Shown: positions 1-8,287 of the stretch, in pieces
How the letters are laid out: each line of letters opens with the position of its first letter
Position numbering within the stretch: the first letter of the stretch is position 1
Origin: COMBO-56-21 sp041494275
Lineage (GTDB): Archaea > Thermoplasmatota > Thermoplasmata > UBA10834
Assembly (NCBI GenBank): GCA_041494275.1
Contig: JBGQAM010000024.1
Span: 1 to 23,940 of the forward strand
Direction: 5' to 3'
Length of the DNA: 23,940 bases
Made by a program: the position numbers and the translations under genes
The notes under the pieces: model-generated
What the model saw: the letters and a program-made list of their open reading frames with translations, nothing else
The model's database searches: none
What the model was told of the DNA's origin: nothing

Positions 1-2
1 GA

Positions 3-1496
3 GAAGCGATGCAGAGCCTGGTCAGGAACGCGCTTTCCTCTGGCGGTCAATGCCTAGTGTTTGTGAATACACGCAAATCTAGCGAGTCCGTCGCGCTTGG
101 ACTCGGTCCGACGGTCAAATCCTCCGAAGGGTACCAGTCAGCTGAACTAGCAAAACTGGCAAAGAGGCTCGTTGGTGAGCAGGACGAGCCGACAACGATG
201 GGCAGCAGGCTCGGCAAGAGTCTGAAGAACGGTTGCGCATTTCACCACGCTGGTCTCACCAATTCCCAGAGGAAACTCGTGGAATCGAGCTTCAAGAAAG
301 GCTTGCTTAGGTGCATCGTCGCGACCCCCACCCTGGCTGCTGGGATAAACCTGCCAGCTAGGACCGTGATTGTGAGAGACGTTCGCAGGTTTGATTCGAA
401 CATCGGCTACTACAACATTCCAGTGCTCGAGGTCAAGCAGATGTGCGGGAGAGCCGGCAGACCGAAGTTCGACTCCTATGGAGAGGCGATACTCATCGCG
501 AAGGACGAAGAGGAGAAGGAGATGCTCCTCGAGACATACCTTCTGGGAGAGAACGAGAACATCTTCTCGAAGCTGGGAGCCGAGCCAGCGATTCGGTCGC
601 ATGTTCTGGCGCTCATAGCCACGAAGGCCACCTCATCCTTGGACGAGCTCATCGCGTTCTTCGACAAGACATTCCTAGCACACCAGACAGATGCTGCCTA
701 CCTAGGCGACATGATCGCCCAAGTCGTCGAGTTCCTGCAGAGAGAGGGCATGGTCCAAGAAGGTGCTTCGCTCCGAGCGACCCTTTTCGGCAGGCATGTG
801 AGCGACCTATACATCGATCCTAAGTCCGCGACGATAATGCGAGATGCCCTTGGCAACTACAAGCCTGGAAAGGAATTCGGCCTTCTGCACGCGATCTGCG
901 CCATTCCAGACATGAAGCTGCTCTACCTGCGCCAGTCGGACTATTCGTGGATTGAGGATTTCCAGAGCGAGATGAACGACCGGCTCCTCATCGCCCCGCC
1001 CTCGGACCTGGCGAGGTACGAGATATTCCTGGCCGAGATCAAGACTGCCAAGATAGTGAATGACTGGATCTCGGAGATACATGAGAACGACATCGCTCAT
1101 TCGTTCAGTGTCGGCCCGGGCGACATCAGGAACAAGATGGAGATCGCGGAGTGGCTCGTTCATGCAATAGCCCGTCTGGCTGAGCTGTTCAATGAGGATG
1201 CCATTGACGAAACCAGAGAGCTCAGGACCCGGATCAGGTATGGCATCAAGACTGACCTGCTCGAGCTGGTCAGGCTGAGAGGAGTCGGAAGGATCAGAGC
1301 GCGCGCGCTCCATGACAGGGGTCTCAAGGGCATCGAGGACCTACGAACCACTAGCTACGACAGGCTCAAGCAGATCCCCACGATAGGGGAGGCCATAGCG
1401 AGGTCGATCAAATCCCAACTGGGGCAGACGGAGCCCGGAATGCCAGTCGAGACCGACGAGGAGCAAAAGTCGCTGAAGGACTATCATAGTAGCTAG
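3..1496 (+). CDS. hel308: Hel308-type ATP-dependent DNA helicase, 3' part (5' end outside window)
   Basis: The frame is open to the left edge, so this is a C-terminal fragment of about 497 residues; the first ATG at 9 is probably internal. Hel308 is a superfamily 2 3'-to-5' helicase of archaea that acts at stalled replication forks. The fragment starts inside the second RecA domain: it has VFVNTR, FHHAGL, the motif V stretch ATPTLAAGINLPAR and motif VI QMCGRAGRP (about 438-464). A winged-helix and ratchet region follows. The C-terminus holds helix-hairpin-helix segments (LRGVGRIRARAL and IPTIGEAIARSI, about 1270-1420), which fits Hel308 domain 5. Motifs I and II (Walker A and B) lie in the missing upstream part. 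A Cgi121-like gene follows 42 bp downstream on the same strand, so the two are likely co-transcribed. The family call is secure and the exact subfamily is likely. Confidence 0.9.
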   Translation, partial: EAMQSLVRNALSSGGQCLVFVNTRKSSESVALGLGPTVKSSEGYQSAELAKLAKRLVGEQDEPTTMGSRLGKSLKNGCAFHHAGLTNSQRKLVESSFKKGLLRCIVATPTLAAGINLPARTVIVRDVRRFDSNIGYYNIPVLEVKQMCGRAGRPKFDSYGEAILIAKDEEEKEMLLETYLLGENENIFSKLGAEPAIRSHVLALIATKATSSLDELIAFFDKTFLAHQTDAAYLGDMIAQVVEFLQREGMVQEGASLRATLFGRHVSDLYIDPKSATIMRDALGNYKPGKEFGLLHAICAIPDMKLLYLRQSDYSWIEDFQSEMNDRLLIAPPSDLARYEIFLAEIKTAKIVNDWISEIHENDIAHSFSVGPGDIRNKMEIAEWLVHAIARLAELFNEDAIDETRELRTRIRYGIKTDLLELVRLRGVGRIRARALHDRGLKGIEDLRTTSYDRLKQIPTIGEAIARSIKSQLGQTEPGMPVETDEEQKSLKDYHSS

Positions 1497-1538
1497 TCCA
1501 TTACATGTACGGATCGTGGTAGACAGATGGTGAGATCA

Positions 1539-2042
1539 ATGGAGGATACGACCAAGCTTCTTCGCGCTTGGACCGTCAGGACAGAGAGGGGCCAGGCGAA
1601 GACCCTGATGGACAAGATTCTCGCTGGCAAAGACCTCACGAACACCCAAGTGTTGGTTGCGAAAGCGGACATGATATTCGGGATGGACCATCTGCGAAGC
1701 GCTTTGTATCATGCGGAGCGGGCCATCGAAGACGGTACGAACTCGTCCGACTCGCTGGCAATGGAGACTCTCCTCTATGCGTCCGCAGAGAGACAGCTCA
1801 GCACCGCGATAAAGAAGATGTCCGTCAGCGACCAGACCGAGGAGCTGGTCGTGGCCCAGCTCGCAGGCGGGCCGCTGGAACCAGAAAATACATGGCGAGA
1901 GCTGGATGATGCGACGGGCCTGACTGCTGATCGATTGCTGCAGTTCGGCGTGACGAAGACGGAGCTCTCGACCATCGGCGATAATTCCCCCTTGGAACTT
2001 GTTCTCGAGAGGGTTGCGGCTGTTGACATATTGAAGAAATGA
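1539..2042 (+). CDS. cgi121: KEOPS complex subunit Cgi121-like protein
   Basis: A 167-residue protein resembling archaeal Cgi121, the small KEOPS subunit that binds Bud32 and the tRNA 3' end during t6A37 synthesis. Support is the pattern HLRSALYHAERAI (about 51-63), followed by ETLLYASAERQLSTAIKKM (about 75-94), which matches the family's conserved helix with a Leu/Ser-rich stretch, Arg-Gln and Ala-Ile. I chose the ATG at 1539 because GGTGA lies 5 nt upstream. The in-frame ATG at 1527 would add four residues but has no clear ribosome binding site. The last ~50 residues (about 115-165) look like an added helical segment of the ELDDATGLTADRLLQFGVT type. The gene follows hel308 closely on the same strand. 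Family assignment is from motif memory, so moderate to good. Confidence 0.75.
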   Translation: MEDTTKLLRAWTVRTERGQAKTLMDKILAGKDLTNTQVLVAKADMIFGMDHLRSALYHAERAIEDGTNSSDSLAMETLLYASAERQLSTAIKKMSVSDQTEELVVAQLAGGPLEPENTWRELDDATGLTADRLLQFGVTKTELSTIGDNSPLELVLERVAAVDILKK

Positions 2043-2066
2043 AGCAGCAAGACTCCTACCGCGGTC

Positions 2067-2084
2067 GGATATAGGTATAATTAG
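2067..2084 (+). promoter_or_regulatory. Probable TATA-box promoter for ftcD-fchA
   Basis: An A/T-rich stretch (GGATATAGGTATAATTAG) stands out in the 77-bp gap between cgi121 and ftcD. Its centre is about 40 bp before the ATG at 2120, which would give a short leader. I see no strong Shine-Dalgarno site before that ATG, so ftcD may be translated from a short or nearly leaderless transcript. Confidence 0.5.
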
Positions 2085-2119
2085 AGGTTAAGCCGATGCA
2101 CTTGGCCGGTCTGGTCTAG

Positions 2120-3019
2120 ATGCCTACTGTAGTAGAGTGCGTCCCGAATTTCAGCGAGGGGCGGAGGAAGGAGGTCGTGGACCGAATCGTGTATTCGATT
2201 CGATCTGTCCCCGGAATCAAAATCCTAGATGTCGAGATGGATCCAGACCACAACAGGTCGGTTGTCACTTTCACGGGAAACCGAGAGAACATCCAAGAGG
2301 GCGCTTTCAGAGGGGCCAGGGCTGCATCTGAACTCATCGATCTCAACAAGCACAAAGGGCAGCATCCTCGTATGGGCGCCTTGGACGTGCTGCCTTTCAT
2401 ACCAATATCCGGAGTCACGGTCGAGGACTGCGTTCAGATCGCAAACAAGGTGGGTGCGAGGATCGCCAAGGAGCTGAAGATCCCAGTCTATCTCTATGAA
2501 TCCGCCGCGAGAAGGCCGGAGAGAACGAACCTCGAGAATGTTCGCAGAGGGGAATTCGAAGGCCTGCGAGAAGCTGTGCTCTCGGACGAAACGAGATATC
2601 CTGACTACGGCCCAAGGATGTTGCACCCTACGGCCGGGGCGGTCGCTGTTGGCGCGAGAATGCCGTTGATCGCATTCAACGTCGACCTCAAATCATCCGA
2701 CGTCAAGATCGCCAAGGAGATAGCGAAGAAGATTAGAGCAAGCAACGGCGGACTGCCCAAGGTCAAGGCGCTGGGGTTCGCGCTCGAGGCTAGAGGCATG
2801 GTTCAGGTCTCCATGAACCTGACAGACTACACCGTGACTCCAATCTCAGAGGTGTACGAAGCAATCGTAAGAGAAGCGAAAGAAAGAAACGTGGAAATCG
2901 CGGGGAGCGAGATCATCGGCCTGATCCCTCTTGATGCCGTCTGCGATCTTGCCACCAAGTTCCTGAAGATTAGTGGGTTCGGGAGCAGCCAGGTTCTGGA
3001 GAAGAGAATATGGGGCTGA
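2120..3019 (+). CDS. ftcD: Glutamate formimidoyltransferase (formiminotransferase domain)
   Basis: This 299-residue protein matches the stand-alone formiminotransferase, which moves the formimino group from N-formimino-L-glutamate to tetrahydrofolate, the last step of histidine breakdown to glutamate. Seen in the sequence are the N-terminal VECVPNFSEGR, DPDHNRSVVTFTG, and HKGQHPRMGALDVLPFIP, which holds the catalytic-region histidine near residue 82. The length covers the two formiminotransferase subdomains and nothing more. The cyclodeaminase, fused to it in animals, is here a separate gene that overlaps the 3' end by 10 bp (3010-3019), so the two are probably translationally coupled. HutH lies 8 kb away on the other strand. 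The call is strong. Confidence 0.95.
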   Translation: MPTVVECVPNFSEGRRKEVVDRIVYSIRSVPGIKILDVEMDPDHNRSVVTFTGNRENIQEGAFRGARAASELIDLNKHKGQHPRMGALDVLPFIPISGVTVEDCVQIANKVGARIAKELKIPVYLYESAARRPERTNLENVRRGEFEGLREAVLSDETRYPDYGPRMLHPTAGAVAVGARMPLIAFNVDLKSSDVKIAKEIAKKIRASNGGLPKVKALGFALEARGMVQVSMNLTDYTVTPISEVYEAIVREAKERNVEIAGSEIIGLIPLDAVCDLATKFLKISGFGSSQVLEKRIWG

Positions 3020-3639
3020 AAAATGTCGAGGCGCTAAGATCGTTCTGCCTCGAGCTGTCTTCGGAGGCGCCCTCACCTGGAGGAGGTACTGCTTCCGCTG
3101 CCGCGGGTGCCATGGCAGCCTCCCTCTTGATGATGGTCTGCGGAATCACTGCGAAGAGCAAGCGTCACGAGCCCAACAAAGAGAGGCTCGAGGCGCTGAA
3201 GGGGCAACTGTCTAAGAGGAGAGATGAGCTCATCGACCTCTCCAGAGAAGATGCACGAGCATACGACCTCGTTGTGGAAGCGATGAGGAAGAATCGCGAG
3301 AGTGAGAACAAGGAGAGCATACGCGCCGTGCAGAACGCACTCAAGTTTGCGGCTGAAATTCCAATGAATACAGCCACCAAATGCGCCGAGGTCCTCGAGG
3401 CTTCGATTGGGGTGGCCGAACTAGGGACCAAAAGCGCTTCGTCAGACGTCGGTGTCGCAGTCCTGTTGGCCGAGGCGGGATTCAAGGGCGCGTCGATGAA
3501 CGTCCGTATCAACCTCAAGGATATCCGAGACTCTGAGTTTGTTGAGTCTGCCAAGGAGAGACTTGCGTCCTACGACAGACGGGTCAGCGATCTCACCACT
3601 GATGCCCTGGGAAGACTCGGGAAGCTGGCACAGCAATGA
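3010..3639 (+). CDS. fchA: Formimidoyltetrahydrofolate cyclodeaminase
   Basis: A 209-residue protein of the cyclodeaminase (FTCD_C) family, which converts 5-formimino-THF to 5,10-methenyl-THF and ammonia. The N-terminal PSPGGGTASAAAGAMAASL (residues 21-39) is the family signature: the Gly-rich turn followed by a small-residue helix. A later KSASSDVGVAVLLAEA segment carries the conserved Asp. The protein is mostly helical, as expected. The ATG at 3010 is preceded by GGAG eight bases upstream, inside ftcD. The pair makes a one-carbon unit available to folate metabolism, so this organism probably uses tetrahydrofolate rather than only tetrahydromethanopterin; that is an inference. No terminator is visible downstream. 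Confidence 0.93.
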   Translation: MGLKNVEALRSFCLELSSEAPSPGGGTASAAAGAMAASLLMMVCGITAKSKRHEPNKERLEALKGQLSKRRDELIDLSREDARAYDLVVEAMRKNRESENKESIRAVQNALKFAAEIPMNTATKCAEVLEASIGVAELGTKSASSDVGVAVLLAEAGFKGASMNVRINLKDIRDSEFVESAKERLASYDRRVSDLTTDALGRLGKLAQQ

Positions 3640-3680
3640 TGCCCCTGCGAACCCCGTATCAGTTCTGATACAGCTAACGA

Positions 3681-3692
3681 TACATTTATATG
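3681..3692 (+). promoter_or_regulatory. TATA-box promoter for the giant helical-repeat gene
   Basis: TACATTTATATG is the clearest TATA-like element in the 136-bp gap after fchA. It lies about 90 bp before the TTG start at 3776, which predicts a leader of roughly 65 nt, long for an archaeon. The leader contains GGCGGAG about 10 bases before the start codon. Confidence 0.6.
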
Positions 3693-3775
3693 AGCATAGA
3701 AAAATGATAACTCGTTACAGTTCTGTCAGTAGCTAGTGGAATTCAGAGCTATCGACAGGCGGAGCTTGGTACATC

Positions 3776-6700
3776 TTGGCGGGAAGTTACCTCAAGCAGC
3801 TCCAACTAGCCAAGCAGCTTGAGGAGAAGACAAAAGAAGCACAGAAGAACAGAGACCTCGCTGAGAAGGAGAATAGCGCTCTAGATCTGTTTCTGAAGTT
3901 CTGCAAAGAAAGCGATGTGGACCTTTCATCCGTCGAGAAGCTTCAGCGGGATTTTGAGGCTTCAATGGCGTCGAAGGACTATCAGACCGCTTTGGCGCAC
4001 GTCAGGAAAGCGAGAGATGAGGCGAAAACGGCCTACATGCACAAGGTTGGGGAAGTAGGGGATTCGGTCGATGCCATTCTAACGCTCATTCAAGGCTCCG
4101 GAAGCGAGTCGAAGAGTGCGAGAGAGCTCCTGGAGAGGAGCAAAGAACGGGCCCTGAACGATGACCTCGAAAGCGCCATGAAGTTGGCCAGAGAGGCATT
4201 CGATGCCGCAGAAAGGGCGCTTCACGAGACTTTCTCACAGCTGTTCTCCCAGGCTCAGGAGACGGTCATGCAAGCCAAGGAGGTGGGGGATGATGTTTCC
4301 ATCTTCGAGGACGGACTGTCTCGAGCGAAGACCGCACTCGAAGCGCAGGAATATGAATCCTGCATGACCCAAATCAAGGAAGTGCTCGATGGGGCCGGGG
4401 AGGATCTGAAGTCCCAGATCAACGCAGTCATTTCTCGGGCTGAGGAGCTAATGTCAGCTGGGACTGAGCTTGGGGTCGAGATGTCCCGCGTGAAAGGGCA
4501 CACAGAGAGGGCAACCGCCTCCCTCGCGGTGATGAAGTTCAAAGAGTCGCTCTCCTACGCAAGAAAAGCGGAGGCCGAAGGCGAGAGCGCGATCTCCGCG
4601 CGATTCCAGGAGAGAGCCAGAGAGCTGAGAGAGACCATCAAGAAGATGAAGAACGCCAAGGAGGACGCAACTGTCCCCCAGCAGTTCCTGGATCAAGCTC
4701 AGAGTGCGCTGAAGGACAAGAAGTATATCGAGGCGCTCCACGCGCTGAACACAGCCCACGAGCGCGTTCACAAGGCGGAGTTCGATTCCGTCCTGGACGT
4801 TATCACGCAGGCCCGTGATCGATTCGTCCTTGCGAAGAAGGTCGGCGTGGACATGACCAAGGCGATCCTGCTTCTCAACACATCAAGAGACAACCTCAAG
4901 CTAGGCAAGTTCGAGGACGCCATCAGCTATGCGGAGCAGAGCAGGAAGGAGATTGACACCGCCCTCGAGAAGTTCTACAAGGCGAGGGACCACGTCGTCG
5001 AGCTGGCAAAGGCAGCCAAGTTCGCTGCCGACATGGGCGCCGATACGACAGAAGTGAAGAACACGCTTGCAGAAGCGAGAAAGCATTTCGAGAGCCAAGA
5101 CTACGAGAGAACAGCGGAGGCGACGGAACGAGGCATCAACAGCGTGAAGAAGTTGACCAACGACCGTGCGATGGAAGCAGTCAACGCCGCTGACAGGGTT
5201 GTCAAGCTTGGCAAGGAGATTGGCGCCGATGTGACCGAGGCCGAGGGGACCCTCCAGAGAGCCATGGAGAGCCTGGGCAAGGAGAACATCGTGGAGGCTG
5301 TCAACCTCGCGAGATCCAGCAAAGAAGCTGCCGATTCCGCAATGACGAGAGTCATGAGTGACAAACTCCAGAGTATCGATCAGTTCGTCAAGGGCTACGC
5401 AGGCGTGGGAGGTCTCGATGAAGTCGGAGAGACCATCACGCAGGCACGCCAACACGTCGCGTCGTTCGAGTTCGAGGAAGCGCAGGGCCTGATCAAGCAG
5501 GTCACGCACAGGATAGAGACAATAGGCCAGGTCGAATGCGACAGGATCATAGCCCTGGCAATCTCGAAGATCGATTCTGTCAGGACCATGGAGGGAGATG
5601 TCTCCGATCTCGAGGTGCTGCTCACGCGCGCGAACGAGGCACTCTCCAAGAGAGTCTACGAGGACGCTACAGCCAGGGCGAGGGAAATCGTCCAGAATGC
5701 GGACGACATGATGACTAAACTGATCCAGATGGAGTTTTCATCCGTCAAGGACAGTTTGGAGGAAGCGAAGACCATAGGAATAGACATCGAAGATGCGAAG
5801 GATCTGCTGAAGGAAGCAAGGACGAAGACAGAGAACCAGGACTTCAGCGGAGCATTCTCAATCATCAGAAATGCAAGAACGACGCTTCAAGCCCAGATAA
5901 CGAGATATGACAGTGTCAAGGGCAAAGTTCGCAGGGCAGAGGAGCTCATCTCGGAAGCTGGGCGTACCAAGACGAACGTTACCGCCGCAGTCGGTAAGCT
6001 GGACACTGCGAGAAACGCCTTCTCCACCGGTCAGCTGGACGAGGCGGAACGGCTCCTGGACGAGGTCACGGCCGAGACCGAGAAGAACCTTGGGATGTAC
6101 CTGGCCGCCAAGTTCATATTGAGCTCAAAAGAGAACATTGACCTCGCAGAGACTAACGGGATGGACGTGGCGCCAGTCATCAAACTCCTTGCCAGAGCCA
6201 AGGAGATGATGAAGACCAAGAGTTACGACGAGGCGCTTGCAGTCGCGAAGCAGTGTGACCAGGACACGAGGACACTCATAGCCTCGAGCATCGCTGAGAT
6301 GATCAGGAATCTCCAGAGACTTCTGACAGATGCAAGGAATGTCGGCGTAGATACACTCGGACCTGAGAAGCTCTCGGAGAAGGCTGCGGGGCTCGCAAAA
6401 GCAGGGGACTACGCGGAAGCGCTGCGATGCATCAGCTCCGCTAGGGAGGACATCAATCAAGTCAAGAACCTCAGTTCGCAGGCCGCCCTCGAGATAAGAG
6501 TTGCTAGAAACAACCTCAAGGATGCGGAGACCCTGGACATAAATGTCGACAAGGCCAGGGAACTTCTGGAGCAAGCTATCGAAGCGCTGACGAGGCATCA
6601 ATATGCAATTGCGCTCGAGCTGGCGAGGAAGTCTTCCGAAACGTCATCCGAGGTATCGAAGACCCGCATCTGGGAATCCCTCGAGAAGTTCAAGGACAAG

Positions 6701-7795
6701 CTCGAGAAGTCCGCTTCCGAGGGCATGCACCTTGGAACGGCAGAAAGCTGTGTTGCCGACGGCGTCAAGTCGTTCAAGGAAGGAAGGTACCAGGATGCAC
6801 TCAAGCTCGCAATGAAATGCGAGATCGAAATGGAAAGGGCCGAGCTACAGAAGGACATCAGCACCCGAGCCGTGGAACTGGCAAGAAGGAAACTGGATGA
6901 ATCCACTGCCGAGGGGACGAGGAGCGAGCATGTGAGCGGCCTCGTTGAGAAGGCAGAATTGCTGCTGAAACAGGGAAAGTACGTGGACGCGATGACCGCG
7001 GCCATAGAAAGTGGAGACGAGCTCCACCTCGTTGCGGAGAACCTCGACAGCTCGAGAATCGAGCTGAGCGCAGCGAGGGAACGGATCGACAGGCTGAAGA
7101 AGATAGGCATCGACACTTCTGAATGCGATGATATCCTTGACATGGCGCAGGGATTCCTTTCGTCACAAGAATTCGCAAAATCCAGAGACGCTGTGAGAAG
7201 AGCTGCTGCGATGGAGGCATCGCTCTTTGAGAGTTCGCTCAAGGACGTCATGGACCAGAACCGCCAGATGATAGCAAAAGCGAAGTCGATGGGGATCAAC
7301 ACAAAACCATGCGAGGATCTCCTTGAGGTCGCCAACACATCTTACCAGGAGAAGCTCTGGGACTATGCGCATCAGCAGGCGATGGCATGCAGGGAAAGCT
7401 GCCTCCAACTCATCTCTAAGAAGCTGTCGAAGCTCGTCGAAGAAGTGCAGGGCAAGATAGAGACCCTCAGACGATTCGGGGCTTCGGTCAAGCCAGTAGA
7501 GGCAATGGTGAATGTTGCGCGGGCAGCTGAAACGCACGGAGACATCGCAAAAGCGTTCCAGACGCTCATGGAAGCCGACCAGAAGATAAGCGGTCTCGAA
7601 GACGTCCACAAGAAATACACCGACATCTCCATAGCAGCTGAGAGCGCAATGGAGAACCTCGGAAGGTACGGACTATCCAAGAGAGAGCCTGAGAGACTGA
7701 TCGCGATGGCCGAGATAGAGAAGGACAAGGACTACGATTCCGCCATCGAACTCGTCGCAGAGGCCCTCGACACTGCCAAGGAGCTAATGGAGGCC
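3776..7795 (+). repeat. About 21 protein-level tandem repeats of ~63 residues (~190 bp)
   Basis: Aligning the translation by eye on the turn (GVD, GAD, GID and similar) plus the downstream 'L..A......(Y/F)..A...A' gives about 21 units covering residues 1-1340. Examples of the turn are VGVDMTKAILLL, MGADTTEVKNTL, IGIDIEDAKDLL and IGIDTSECDDIL. DNA-level identity between units looks low, so this is an old expansion and not a recent unstable tandem array. Confidence 0.75.
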
Positions 7796-8287
7796 TATTC
7801 CCCAGACATATCCGGCTCGGTCTCCGGCGTCGGGCTCCAGGAGGGGGCCAAGAGTGAGCTGACTGTGACACTCAAGAATACTGGAAGAGCGCTGGCAAAG
7901 GACGTCACGCTCGAGGTCGTGGGCGATTTCGATGTGATGACCGCAGAGGGGGTAGCATCACTGAAACCCAACGCAGAGGCAACGATGATTGTCAACCTCA
8001 TCCCGAAGCGGAGCGGGAGTGTCCCTGTCAAAGTACGAATCACAAGCAAGAGGCAACTGGACGGCAGGATACAGGCTTCTGAGATCGAAGATGTCGTCAA
8101 CGTCTTCTCCGCGGGTCCTCCATTCAAACTGGGAAGGGCCACCGACACTGCTCGGTGTATCTCCTGCCAGGGCAGGATCAAGCCCGGATTCGACATAGTC
8201 ATGTGCAGGTGCGGAGGTCAGTTGCACCTGTCCTGCGCGAAGAGAACGAACCAGTGCCCAATATGTGGTCAGAAGTACGAGTTCTAG
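3776..8287 (+). CDS. Giant helical-repeat protein with beta-sandwich domain and C-terminal RING-CH-like zinc finger
   Basis: This is a 1503-residue protein whose overall family I do not recognise. Residues 1-1340 are about 21 tandem copies of a ~63-residue all-helical unit. Most copies read: helix, a turn like 'GVD' or 'GAD', a helix ending in L..A, a linker with Tyr/Phe before 'xxA', then a long helix. Residues 1344-1443 are predicted to form a CARDB/NPCBM-like beta sandwich (ELTVTLKNTGRALAKDVTLEV). Residues 1461-1497 hold a zinc finger C-x2-C-x12-C-x-C-x4-H-x2-C-x6-C-x2-C, the C4HC3 order seen in RING-CH and PHD fingers. There is no signal peptide or membrane segment, so it is probably cytoplasmic. 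The start is TTG. Its stop codon overlaps that of tldE. A scaffold role is an inference, and ubiquitin-like ligase activity would be speculation. Confidence 0.88.
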   Translation: MAGSYLKQLQLAKQLEEKTKEAQKNRDLAEKENSALDLFLKFCKESDVDLSSVEKLQRDFEASMASKDYQTALAHVRKARDEAKTAYMHKVGEVGDSVDAILTLIQGSGSESKSARELLERSKERALNDDLESAMKLAREAFDAAERALHETFSQLFSQAQETVMQAKEVGDDVSIFEDGLSRAKTALEAQEYESCMTQIKEVLDGAGEDLKSQINAVISRAEELMSAGTELGVEMSRVKGHTERATASLAVMKFKESLSYARKAEAEGESAISARFQERARELRETIKKMKNAKEDATVPQQFLDQAQSALKDKKYIEALHALNTAHERVHKAEFDSVLDVITQARDRFVLAKKVGVDMTKAILLLNTSRDNLKLGKFEDAISYAEQSRKEIDTALEKFYKARDHVVELAKAAKFAADMGADTTEVKNTLAEARKHFESQDYERTAEATERGINSVKKLTNDRAMEAVNAADRVVKLGKEIGADVTEAEGTLQRAMESLGKENIVEAVNLARSSKEAADSAMTRVMSDKLQSIDQFVKGYAGVGGLDEVGETITQARQHVASFEFEEAQGLIKQVTHRIETIGQVECDRIIALAISKIDSVRTMEGDVSDLEVLLTRANEALSKRVYEDATARAREIVQNADDMMTKLIQMEFSSVKDSLEEAKTIGIDIEDAKDLLKEARTKTENQDFSGAFSIIRNARTTLQAQITRYDSVKGKVRRAEELISEAGRTKTNVTAAVGKLDTARNAFSTGQLDEAERLLDEVTAETEKNLGMYLAAKFILSSKENIDLAETNGMDVAPVIKLLARAKEMMKTKSYDEALAVAKQCDQDTRTLIASSIAEMIRNLQRLLTDARNVGVDTLGPEKLSEKAAGLAKAGDYAEALRCISSAREDINQVKNLSSQAALEIRVARNNLKDAETLDINVDKARELLEQAIEALTRHQYAIALELARKSSETSSEVSKTRIWESLEKFKDKLEKSASEGMHLGTAESCVADGVKSFKEGRYQDALKLAMKCEIEMERAELQKDISTRAVELARRKLDESTAEGTRSEHVSGLVEKAELLLKQGKYVDAMTAAIESGDELHLVAENLDSSRIELSAARERIDRLKKIGIDTSECDDILDMAQGFLSSQEFAKSRDAVRRAAAMEASLFESSLKDVMDQNRQMIAKAKSMGINTKPCEDLLEVANTSYQEKLWDYAHQQAMACRESCLQLISKKLSKLVEEVQGKIETLRRFGASVKPVEAMVNVARAAETHGDIAKAFQTLMEADQKISGLEDVHKKYTDISIAAESAMENLGRYGLSKREPERLIAMAEIEKDKDYDSAIELVAEALDTAKELMEAYSPDISGSVSGVGLQEGAKSELTVTLKNTGRALAKDVTLEVVGDFDVMTAEGVASLKPNAEATMIVNLIPKRSGSVPVKVRITSKRQLDGRIQASEIEDVVNVFSAGPPFKLGRATDTARCISCQGRIKPGFDIVMCRCGGQLHLSCAKRTNQCPICGQKYEF
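8284..8287. other. Shared CTAG: overlapping convergent stop codons
   Basis: The palindrome CTAG supplies TAG (8285-8287) as the stop of the giant + strand gene and TAG (8286-8284) as the stop of tldE on the - strand. The two convergent genes therefore overlap by 4 bp and have no intergenic terminator between them. Confidence 0.95.

Noticed and set aside
6598..7338. Long - strand open frame of 246 codons inside the giant helical-repeat gene
   Set aside because: The translation is Ser-rich and featureless, a mirror of Ala/Glu/Lys codons on the + strand. No start signal or motif is seen.
3776..7795. The giant helical protein as a myosin-like or SMC-like coiled coil
   Set aside because: The repeated turn every ~63 residues breaks long heptad runs, and there is no ATPase head, hinge or Walker motif.
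3776..8287. The giant protein as an S-layer or surface protein, because of its beta-sandwich domain
   Set aside because: It has no signal peptide, no membrane anchor, and a zinc finger of intracellular type at the end.
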